DNA from: Actinostola sp. cb2023
Taxonomy: Eukaryota; Cnidaria; Anthozoa; Actiniaria; Actinostolidae
Direction: 5' to 3'
Assembly: GCA_033675265.1 (NCBI GenBank)
Contig: JAUJYZ010001136.1
Span: 122,501-186,500 of the forward strand
DNA length: 64,000 nucleotides
The position numbers were made by a program, and so were the translations under genes. Each line of letters begins with the position of its first letter. Position 1 is the stretch's first letter. Below, piece after piece: positions 24,601 to 36,600 of this stretch. The notes beneath the pieces are model-generated. The model was not told the origin of the DNA, did not search any database, and saw nothing but the letters and a program-made list of their open reading frames with translations.

Positions 24601-27600
24601 GTAATGCGCACTTGATCATTTTATGAAAAGTGCGCAATATAAATTAATAAATTATTATTATTATTAATTGGTCAGGTCTAGCTAGAGGGGGGTGTTAATT
24701 GGCCAGGTCTAACTAGAGGGGGGTGTTAATTGGTCAGGTCTAGCTAGAGGGGGGTGTTAATTGGCCAGGTCTAACTAGAGGGGGGTGTTAATTGGCCAGG
24801 TCTAACTAGAGGGGGGTGTTAATTGGTCAGGTCTAGCTAGAGGGGGTGTTAATTGGCCAGGTCTAGCTAGAGGGGGGTGTTAATTGGCCAGGTCTAACTA
24901 GAGGGGGGGTGTTAATTGGTCAGGTCTAGCTAGAGGGGGGTGTTAATTGGCCAGGTCTAGCTAGAGGGGGGTGTTAATTGGTCAGGTCTAGCTAGAGGGG
25001 GGTGTTAATTGATAACTGATAAACTCATGCTGAATGACAATAAGACTGAATTTATAGTGATTGGTACTAGGCAGCAGCTTGCTAAGGTTAATTTTGATAG
25101 CATTACAGTGGGATCCTCTGAGGTCCGCCCTGTGCCTATTGTTAGAAACTTAGGCTCAGGTTTAACTAGAGGGGGGTGTTAATTGGTCAGGTTTAACTAG
25201 AGGGGGGTGTCAATTGTCAGGTCTAACTAGAGGAGGGTGTCAATTGTCAGGTCTAACTAGAGGGGGGTATCAATTGGGACGATTCATACCAAGTTTTGTA
25301 AATAACTATTAACCCTTTCTAGCATTCCTTCAGGCGTCCACTCAAGAGGAAGATACGGTTTGACCTGTACAAATAAAATAACAACTGCTATCAACGCCAT
25401 ATTTCTTTAGCCGCCATTTTAGCTTTGATTGAGAGGCCATTTTTTGATATTTTTGTTCCCTGGCCTCACTTGTGTGCGCGGGATCCTGAAGAATTCTGGG
25501 AAACTACGAAAAGGTGCATGCCAGCCTAGGTTGTTTGTCAGTATTACCCTCGAATCAGAGTAGTATTTGACAAGTCAATTGTCCAATGTAGATAATTTAT
25601 AATTGGTATTGGAAATATCCAATGACATGAGCCTCTTTTTTACAACTTTATTGGGTTTTAAAACTTCTAATTTACACAATGAGAAAATGGACATGCAAAT
25701 GAGCCTTTAGTCTGAAGTGTTGTCGTACAGCGGTCTCGGCACAGTAACAACATACCTTTGTGTTTAGTATTCGCTCTGCAGCTTCCTCCACGAGGGTGTT
25801 GTTGTTAATGTCCAAGGTAAAAACGTGTGGCTCGCCAATGAAGTCTTCAGTGTATGGATGTTGTGATGTAAGCTGACAAACGGTAGCGCGTTAGAGATTC
25901 GTTTTCAATTTAAAATGTTGTTCTTTACTGTGGTTCTCAGTATTAGAGTCATTTTCGTATGAGTGTGAAACCTACGGCACCGTGACACTCAAATGACTTC
26001 CTTTCTGAACCAATCAAAAAGCGTGCAGCCGCATCTCATCCAATCAAACTCTTTCAATACGGCAAGGCGCGGTGCGGTGACGGTGCGGTAACTTTCCCAC
26101 TCATACGAAAACGACTCTATGCGAACTCAGACATTCAAACAGTCGGCTGGAACTTGGTTTTTCGCTTCTGTCAATCAAATTCAAAACTCAAACGAATTCA
26201 AAACTAAATACATTCTTCGACCAAATGATCCATAATTTAGCTCAAAATCACTATTTGGTTTCCATTTGGTTGGTCTTCTGACTTTTATTTTTAAGTTTTC
26301 TGATTCTTTATGTTGATTGACAGAAGCGAAAAACCAAAATACAAGCCAACTGCCTAAATGTCTGAGTTCGCATAATATTGAGAATCGCAATAATTCAACT
26401 GTAGTTTAGTTCTTGCAGTGACATCGCACCACCGAGTAGTGCAGCAGCAAGATTGCAAACATTGTGTTGACGATAATTCCAATGTTGTCTTGTAGATTGG
26501 TGTCATTGTATCAAAGATTAGACGATTCTTCGCTAACCATATGATATTTTAATTACCCAAGCTTTCGGGCTGAGCGCCCATCTTCAGGGATTGTAACGAA
26601 ATGTCAGTGTAATCGTCAGATAACGGCGGCAAACCGTTTACCGGTCACCCTGTGTTAGCTTTTCCAGTCTTTTTGGCCGTGTTACAAAATGGCCGACAAA
26701 GTTTCGAGTTGCTGTGAGTTGCTGTAAGTTTGGATGGATTTTTCGAAAAAAATCGTACTTTTAAGCGAAACATTTTTAAACGGCAAACGGTAAGCAACCT
26801 TAATGTTTTGTACCTACATGTGATGTAAACACACTACTAGTATATTAAACATGATATATATTCGATGCTTTGCGGCCTGCTTGCCGTCGTTTCGTTGATC
26901 TACAGCTATTTCAAAAAAGGTTGGTGAGGGTTTTAATTTATTGCATCTTGCATACCAAGCCCGAAATGTATTGTGGATCATATGTAAATAATGTCAGCAT
27001 GCACATACAGAAGAAAATATGCCGGCTCCATATTGCGAAGACAAAGTTTGGGAAAATTCCCAGAGTTCATATTGTTGTGACCTTTCGCTGATTCCATTCA
27101 CATCCCCCATAGTGCATTTCGGGCTTGGTATGCAAGATGCAACAAAACCTTCACCAACCTTTTTTGAAATAGCTGTATACATGAGGCAGTGAAGACAGTC
27201 ACAATACAGACACTTACCGCTCTAAATGTAGGTTTAAGTTTGAAGAAGTCAGTGTTCAGTCGATTATGAGGAGGATCAAGCTTTAAGACAAAAGAACAAA
27301 ACAATCACTAGATTCAGTCCTAAAAATAATCATTTCGGTCACTAGCGTTCCACGTTTGGACGAAGAATTCGGGGTTTATCTCGGTGTAAAAACCTCACAA
27401 CTGACGTAGCTGCTTTTTTCTCTTCACTGCGTGTATCAACTCACTTCGTTCTAAGTTTTAAAGATCTCTGAAACCCTTTGCAGTACTAGTACTGGATTTA
27501 TGAATCCATATCTCTATGAATTATTGTGGTTATTTTGAAAATTAGCGATTCAGTAGTCTTACAGTGTTTGTATGTAAGGTTCTTACACCGAGGTCATGCC

Positions 27601-30600
27601 AGAATTCGGGTGTGTAACACAAACCAAATACAGGGCAACAGCTTTCATTTTGACTGTCTTGCGGTCACCCTGTGGTGAAGTGGAGCCGTTAACGTTGACT
27701 TTGATCAAATATTCTCGCACCCAGATTATTTTCATTAGGAAAGTCGACAAGGGACTGGGTACGAGAATGTACGGTCGTGATTTATAGGGGGACTGGTAAC
27801 CTGAGTTGGTGAACAATAGTTACCTTGACATTTAAAAAGATGCATCCACGAGCGATGGCTTCTAAGGGGGCTGGTCCTTCGTACGGAAAACCCAATCCAA
27901 TAAACACCTTTGATTTATCAAGTAGTTTTTTCAGCTCTCCGCCTTTGAGGATACCATGATTGATTACATAACCTGGTACGTTCAGTTTTACATCCTGTCA
28001 CAAGAAAAAGCAGGCCATATCAAGAAATCTGTGTTGTTTACGTAGACCGGCTTACGGGGACTGGGCAGGAGTTAGCGGTCACCCTGTGTTAGGTTTTCCA
28101 GTCTGTTTGGCCGTGTTACAAAATGGCCGACAAAGTTTCGAGTTGCTGTGAGTTGCTGTAAGTTTGGATGGATTTTTCGAAAAAAATCGTTCTTTTAAGC
28201 GAAACATTTTTAAACTTAAAAAGAAACCGTGCCCCTAACCCCTATTTCATTTATGGCGCAGGCTAGTATTTTGAGATTTGATTTTTGGAGGTTTTAAACT
28301 ATGATATGCTAATTTGGTGACGTCGAGCAAGGAATTTACCGTAACTTATTTAGGGTGCGTTCGATTGACCCTATTCCAGAATAGGAATACACGGAATAAA
28401 CACTTGGATGCTTTTATTTCAGCACCGCGCATTTAAAATTCCAAACCGTTCCTTGTAACTTTATTATAATACAACAAGGAATTGTATCATTTTACAGTGG
28501 ACAGTAGCTGCGTGACAGCGATTTAGGGATCGGTTATTCCGTGTATTCCTATTCTGGAATATGGTCAATCGAACGTTACGCACCCTTAGTATATTTCTCA
28601 AGTATAGAGCTTTCTGAAATAGGAAAATAAAAATAACTGAAATTATTTCTATATAGACTGTAAAAATGTTTTGCATATAATCTTCACAGGAGTATTTTTG
28701 TATAATAAAAATCTGATATGTCATAGCTATAAACTTCTGTTTAACTTTTAAAGTGCATATGAAGCGAAATTGTTTATTTTAAAAATCGATTACATATGAA
28801 GTGAATAGTGGGATGGTTTCAGTACTGGTTCAGGATGAGCTTCGATCGCATTTGCGAGTTATAAAGGTTTGAAATCGTGATATGCTAATATCACGACGTC
28901 ATTTTGAGGTCATTTTGCTTGCAATTTATTATACAAATGCGCCTTTGTGTAAATTATTGACATTTTTAAATCTGGCAAAAAGTTTTCTATAACTTATATA
29001 AATGATGTTAAACTTTTTTTTTCTAATTCAGAGAAGAGTGCTGCTTGAAAAAAACCAAGTTGACGTCACCGAATTAGCATATCACGATTTCAATCCTTTA
29101 TAACTCGCAAATGCGAAGTTCAAAACACAAAATACTGAAACATCGCACTATTCACTGCATATGTAATCGATTTTTAAAAGAAGAAAAAATTCGCTTCATA
29201 TGTACTATCCTCTGTCGATGCACGTGCGCCAGGAGGATGGAGGGAAAAGAGGAACTGCTCGTAGCAAACAATGTTATACTCACCCCGGTTACCGTTGCAT
29301 GAAGTTCAAAGTACTTGTGTAAAGTATCCAAGTAGTTCCGTTTACCCTGAAGATTAAATAACGAATTCATTGTATTTTGCTGTACTTTGTTCGGGTGTTA
29401 TTATGTGGAAAGAGCTGAAAAACAAGCTCAAAACTACAATCGGCCTGGACATTGACTTCAAACTCCGCGCACAGTGCTGTCAAGTGACTTCAGCGAGCGT
29501 CTCCTCTCATCCCCCCACCGATCAATGTTGAGACCGAACATGTGTTCGTCAAAGCTCAGAGATTCTCCCTGTGGGTCAACATTGCTCGGTGGGGAGTGGG
29601 GGAGCCGGGGAGAGCTGGATGGGAGTACACGTTATCGTCTTTATTTGAAAATGAACGATTTTTTCCTTCCCCACACCTCAATACGACAGCGGAGCCATTT
29701 CGAAACGATTCGAAAACGCACGTCAGGACTGACAAACGAAAACGCCGCATTTGTGTGGATTCAACTAGTGTGGCAGCTTGTGATTGTCAGTTGTGAGTTG
29801 TGTTGACAAACTAGTTCCCAATCTCCCCTCTTTTCCGTAAACGGCAATTTGGAATGGAGAAGAGGATATATAATATAATAATATATATAATGCCGTGTGC
29901 TCTCGTAAAGTAGACGATGTATCGTTTAAATTCAAGACTATTTTATAGCACATGTATATTATTATTATTTATGAAATGTAAGTCGTTACAACTTCCAAGC
30001 TTAAATAAGCGACTTTATTTACTTATTAAGGGTGTGGACCAGTTTCAAGACATCCCACTAAAAATACAATTATAACAATCTAATGAAGAAATAGAAATCG
30101 AGCGCGCGTGCTATGTGCTGATTTATAGCACGCGGGGACTGATCAAAACACGAGAGAAGTGTTAAGAGAAGCACGACGCGTAGCAGGCAAATTTACTCTT
30201 TCTTTTATAAAACACAATTATGATTTTAAGGCAAGTTTTCAATTTTGTTCGTTACAAAAATGTTTGAATATCTGCGCGCGCGTGCTGTGTGCTCTCATAA
30301 AGCACGCGGAATATCAAAGGATGCGTATTAATACGCATCGTGTGCTCTCATAAAGCACGCGGAATATCAAAGGATGCGTATTAATACGCATCCTTTGGCC
30401 AATAAGAGCGCGCGTTATATCATAGTTTATAATTAATACAAGAGCAACAAGCTTCAAGATTTACCTTCCAAAATCTTGCTTCTTTGCCATATATGAGGCC
30501 AATGGGTCTTGAAGTGGACACTTTTTTACGATGTGCCTTGAGGGGTTCATCGACAACGAAACCCAAAAACGTGTTATCAGGACTGTGAGCTGGAAAATAA

Positions 30601-33600
30601 TATAACAATAGCAAACAACCATGCAAAACGGTCTAAAATCGGCCAAAATGGCCATTTTTGGTGAGTTATAGCCCATGCAAAATCGCTCCTGACACCTCGC
30701 CATAATACAGTACTAGCTATCTACAGTACTGTCCGTGGTTTTCATAAAACCGTGAATTAGACATTCTATCAGTCATCTACCACAGAGATCCCACGAGATC
30801 ACTACGCATGCGCATAACCGGCCACTTACTACGCTTTCGCTCCGCCATCTTCATGTGTGACTGGTCAAGCGAACCGAAATCCACGGATATCTTCACCATC
30901 CGTTCTCCTTGAGAGAAATCATCTGGATTCCTACGTGTGGCGCTGCCTCACGAATAATCTTAGGTGGTTTGCGAGGCAAACCCCGTTGTTTAAAGCGCTT
31001 TTTTGTCGCTTTTGAGATGTCATCTGAACCATCTTGCTCGAGCGTGCTCGAGGATATTATCAACGAGAATTGTCCCACGGCGCCGCCGGGGACACCAGGA
31101 AGCAATTCTTCAGTAGAGAACGCTTCCACAACTGCTAAAAGCAGAGATAAACCAACAACAAAGGGCTCCAAGGGCAAGAAGCCAGCAAAGCCAGCAAAGC
31201 CAGCGACAACAACAACTGGCTCCGGCAACGACGGCTCGTCGAGAACGTCGAAGGGATTCGACGAGTTAAGCCACAAAATTGACCAACTAACGACCGTTGT
31301 CAATAAATTCGCTCCTGTTATAAGCGAACTAAAGGCGGCATATGATGCCAGCACGATAGACGACCTATCAGATAGTGAGGCCGACGATGAAGAAGCCGAA
31401 GGGGAGCCCTCGGCAAAAAAGAGCAAGACGAGCTCTGATCAACAAAATATGACCGTCGCTGACGGTTTAGTTGACGTCCTAGTACAAGAGGTCACTGAGG
31501 ACGAACAGACTGACAAAATATTAAACGAGAAAATTGCCAAAGTCCTCGATAATATTCTGGCCTCAGGACTGAGTGATCACGTGTTGACAAAGCGAAAGGA
31601 GGATGTAAAAAGACCCGAAAACTGTAAGCTTCTACGGGTTACGAAAGTCAACACCGAAATATGGGACATTGCCCAGAAAACCACTCGGAGCATGGATGCC
31701 AGAATCCAGAAAATGCAGGAATCCCTGATAAAGGGACTAATACCACTTGCCTACCTGACAGGGACGGTAGGAGAGACAATGGAGAAAAAATCCCCCATGC
31801 CAACCCCAGAGGAGGTCTGGGAAAGTCTAACAAAGTCTATGTTACTGATAGCTTCAGCCAATCATGACCTTAATATGTGTCGTCGTGATCTATTCAAGGC
31901 TGACTTGGATATCAAATACAAAACCATCTGCAGCAGCAAAGAACCTGTTGGCTCAGAGCTATTTGGAGACGACCTGACTGAGCGCCTCAAAACAGTCAAA
32001 GAAAGTAAAAAGGCAGCTCAACAACTCACAAAACAAAAGGGAGAATTCTCTTCCTCAAACGGATCACATAACTACAATAATAACTACAAGAGGCCTTTTT
32101 TATTCCAACGCAGGGGGCGTGCCTATCAGGGGCGTCCCCACGGAAGAGGAAACTACAACAACTACTACCAAAAGGAAAGGAACTATCAATATGTAAAGAC
32201 ATCCAAACCACAGAAACAAAAATAGATTCATTGACTGTAAGTATAGAGGGAACAGAGGGAAGTGATTTGCCTCATTCCTCTGAGGAAGTGGAAAAAACAA
32301 AGGATTCACCTGTACGAGTAGCAGGTCGAATTCAACACTTTGCTAGCAGGTGGAGAGAGCTTACTCAGGACTCCTCCATATTATCTGCTGTCACAGGGTA
32401 CAAAATAGAATTTTTAGTTCAACCTGTGCAGTTCTTTATACCTGGGCCAATCAGGTTTTCAGCTCAGGAAAATCTGAGTACTGATTTACAAATTTCAAAG
32501 TTTCTTGATAAAGGGATTATCAAAGAAAGTACTTATGAATGGGGAGAGTTTATCTCCAATATTTTTCTAAGGCCAAAGAAAGATGGATCTTATCGTATGA
32601 TACTGAATCTTAAAGAATTAAACAACTTCGTGGTTTTTCACCATTTTAAAATGGATTCAATTCATACATGCACCAAATTAATGAGACCTGGGTGCTACAT
32701 GGCCTCCACTGATTTACGAGACGCCTATTTTTCAGTACCAGTTCACAGAGAACATCAAAAGTATCTGAAATTTTATTGGAATAATAAATTGTATCAATTT
32801 ACCTGTTTGGCCCAGGGTCTATCATCTGCCCCGCGCCTCTTTACAAAAATCATGAAACCAGTTTTCTCTAAACTCAGAGGAATGGGGCACATTTCAAGTG
32901 GTTACCTTGATGACTCATTTTTAGTTGGTTATTCATTTGAGGAATGTCAAAGCAATATAAGTGATACTTTCACCTTGCTTATAGACTTGGGTTTCTTGCC
33001 ACATGAAGAGAAATCAGTGACAACACCAACCCAAACTCTACACCACCTGGGTTTCACACTGAATTCTATGGATATGACTGTATCCATATCGGGGAAAAAC
33101 ATCTGAAACTCAAACAGGTGGCTCAAGGGGTACTAGAAAAAGCTACACCCACTATCAGGGAGGTTGCACAACTCATTGGCATGATGGTTTCCTCCCTCCC
33201 AGGGGTTGAATATGGGGAACTCTTCTTTCGCCAAGTAGAAATAGAGAAGGCAGTTGCCTTAAAAACCAACTATGGTGATTTTGATAAGCCTATGCAGCTC
33301 TCTGAGGGGGCAAAAGCTGACATTTCCTGGTGAATATCAAATGCCCTGATATCAAAAAGGAAAATTGACAAGGGAAAAATCCACCATACCTTGTATACTG
33401 ATGCTTCCACTCAAGGGTGGGGTGCCAGCTTGGATGGCAATACAACTGGGGGAAGATGGTCTGAATTGGAGTCTCCTTATCATATAAACTGCCTTGAACT
33501 CAAGGCAGTTTATTTGGGGCTACAGGCCCTATGTAAGGATCTAAAACAGACCCATATCAAAGTGTTGACTGACAACACAACCACAGTGGCATATATTCGT

Positions 33601-36600
33601 AACATGGGGGGCTCCCATTCCATACCATGCAACAACATAGCAAGGCAAATATGGGAGTGGTGTATACCACGTGCTGTTTGGCTCACTGTCAGCCATATCC
33701 CAGGGAAGGATAACATTGTGGCTGACAAGCCATCTAGGGTCTTCGATGACTCTACTGAATGGAAGTTAGATGTCAGCATTTTTAACAAAGTTATCAGTAT
33801 CCTGGGACAGCCCAACATTGACATGTTTGCCTCCCGATTGAATTTTCAGATTACCCCCTATGTTTCATGGTTCTCTGATCCAAATGCTCTTGCAGTTGAT
33901 GCACTTACAATAGACTGGAGTAATTATTTTGTATATGCTTTCCCCCCATTTAGTGTTCTGCCACAAGTCCTTCAGAAAATCGAACGGGAACCATCATTAG
34001 CAATCCTGATTGTTCCGAATTGGCCGACGCAACCTTGGCACCCCAAGCTCACCAGACTTTTGGTCAGAAGACCAATTCTCCTTCCGGCAAAAAAGTCCAA
34101 TGTGCACCTGACTTTCAACAAGGATCGTCATCATCCTTTGGGACGCAAACTCAAACTGATGGCATGTCTATTGTCAGGAGATCCCTTAAAGATAAAGGCA
34201 TTTCACCAGCAGCTCAGGCAACAATTTGCAACTCGTGGAGGTCAAGCACACAGAAGCAGTACCGCACATACCTAAAAAAATGGGAGTTATTTGCAAATCA
34301 ACAATCTGTGGATCCCCTTTCTCCACCTTTAGGTGCTGTTCTAGACTTCCTACAGGGACTTTATGACAGCGGCCTAGGATATAGCTGCATTAATACTGCA
34401 AGGAGTGCATTATCTACTCTTATAGTCTTAGACAACAATGTAACCATTGGAACACACCCCCTAGTTCAGCGTTTCGTTAGAGGGGTTTTTCAGGCCAGGC
34501 CTGCACTACCGAAGTATGTGTCCACATGGGACACCTCAGTGGTCCTTCAGTACCTCAGGACACTCCATCCATTAAAGGAACTTAGTCTACAAAGCCTTAC
34601 CTACATGTTGGCTATGTTATGTGCACTTGTGACAGGACAACGTTGTCAGACAATTCACCTTATGAACTTAAGGAATATGCACATAGACAGTAATACATCA
34701 TACATATTTTATATTGACCAGCTTGTAAAACAATCTGCCCCAGGAAGAGAACAGCCCATACTTAACATAACAAGATTTTGCTCAGATAAGAGATTGTGTG
34801 TAGCCTCGACTCTTGAGGAATATCTGGCGCGCACTGCCCCTTTACGAGATGGGGAAAACCAATTGTTCATCAGCTTTATACGGCCATACAAGAAAATATC
34901 AAAAGAGACTATATCGAGATGGATTAAAAACGTTATGCAATTTTCAGGCATTGATACCACAATATTCAAGTCTCATAGCACAAGGGCTGCTTCAACAAGT
35001 AAAGTGTTCAATAAGATTCCTTTACAAACAATAATGAAATCTGCCAGTTGGTGCAGTGACTGTGTATTTCACAAGTTCTATAACAAGCCTGTCCAAGGAT
35101 CAAATACGACAGAGAGCTTTGGACATGCTATTCTATCAGCTGCAGCTGAATTGTAAAACAATGGGTTAGTTGTAAACCCTCTTTAGCTTGTGTTTGCTAC
35201 GTTCCTGTTACACTCAGTTAGATTCAATCTGGGATTAAATTGGTTGATTAATTTATTGTTGAAGTCCTTTATTGTTATTTTGGCTAGAGTGGCCACATGA
35301 CTTTAAAGTCTCGTGGGATCTCTGTGGTAGATGACTGATAGAATTATAAAATTAAACGAGACTTACCTGGAAGTTGAAGTTTGATTAGGATTCTATCAGT
35401 CATCTACAGAACAGAGATTACACGCCCACCCTTCATGTTACACTGTTCCTCCCTGCAGTGGGGACTGCACATTCTTGGATGCTTTGGGCCTCATGTGCCC
35501 ACTCTTACTTTAAAAAATGACCGGTTATGCGCATGCGTAGTGATCTCGTGTAATCTCTGTTCTGTAGATGACTGATAGAATCCTAATCAAACTTCAACTT
35601 CCAGGTAAGTCTCGTTTAATTTTATAATTAATAGACATCTCTCCTTGCGTCGACCACTCTCGTAAGCGACCAGCTCTATTTACGACCGCCTTTACGTAAC
35701 CCTGTTTGTATTGTTACTCGAATTCTGTTAATTAAAAGCTCTCGTAAGCGACCCCTCACGTAAGCGACCCCTCACGTAAACGACCCCTCACGTAAGCGAC
35801 CACTCACGTAAGCGACCCCTAACGTAAGCGACCCCTCACGTAAGCGACCTCTCACGCAAGCGAGCCCTCACGCAAGCGACCCATCACGCAAGCGACCCAT
35901 CACGTAAGCGACCCCTCTCGTAAGCGACCCCTCTCGTAAGCGACACCTCACGTAAGCGACCACTCACGTAAGCGACCCCTCACGTAAGCGACCCCTCACG
36001 TAAGCGACCACTCACGTAAGCGACCCCTCACGTATGTGACCGCGACCACTTTTGAGAATTACCAACTGGTCTGATTCGTATTAATCAACACTTTATTAAA
36101 AGTATGCAAATAATAGCATGCACATAATACTTACGTAAGCGACCCCTCGCGTAAGCGACCACTCACGTAAGCGACCCCTCACGTATGTGACCGCGACCAC
36201 TTTTGGGAATTACCAACTGGTCTGATTCGTATTAATCAACACTTTATTAAAAGTATGCAAATAATAGCATGCACATAATACTTACGTAAGCGACCCCTCG
36301 CGTAAGCGACCACTCACGTAAGCGACCCCTCACGTAAGCGACCCCTCACGTAAGCGACCTCTCACGCAAGCGAGCCCTCACGCAAGCGACCCCTCACGTA
36401 AGCCACCCTTAACGTAAGCGACCCCTCGCGTATGTGACCGCGACCACTTTTGGGAATTACCAACTGGTCTGATTCGTATTAGTCAACACTTTATTAAACT
36501 GAGTATGCAAATAATAGCATGCACATAATACTTACGAAACATGGTCATAATTTGTCGAAGATTGAGGTCGGCATTGGCCCATGGCGATCTTCCTCCTGGT

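Larger units (their letters stand above)
23536..25275. repeat. 31-bp minisatellite filling MGAT5 intron 15
   Basis: Unit of 31 bp (CAGGTCTAGCTAGAGGGGGG, then TGTTAATTGGT, with CC/TC and AGCT/AACT variants). It is interrupted by a LINE fragment (23739-24664) and by a second copy of the first 148 bp of that fragment (25011-25158). It fills nearly the whole intron 23340-25289. Confidence 0.96.
30763..35344 (+). mobile_element. DIRS-type tyrosine-recombinase retrotransposon
   Basis: Bounded by 36-bp inverted terminal repeats (ATTCTATCAGTCATCTACCA at 30763 and its complement ending at 35344). Coding order is gag-like, RT plus RNase H, and overlapping tyrosine recombinase, which defines the DIRS order. 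DIRS elements integrate through a recombinase and make no target duplication; none is seen. The polymerase frame has a frameshift and a stop, so this copy is probably not autonomous. It is inserted antisense in MGAT5 intron 9. An adjoining foldback (35345-35626) carries sequences matching its ends. Confidence 0.93.

Noticed and set aside
30893..31426. 177-residue minus frame
   Set aside because: Lies wholly antisense to the DIRS gag-like frame, with no recognisable motif.
35640..36480. Possible CRISPR-like array with regular 16-bp repeats and longer inserts
   Set aside because: Head-to-tail repeats without unique spacers, in a eukaryotic intron; it is a minisatellite with higher-order units.
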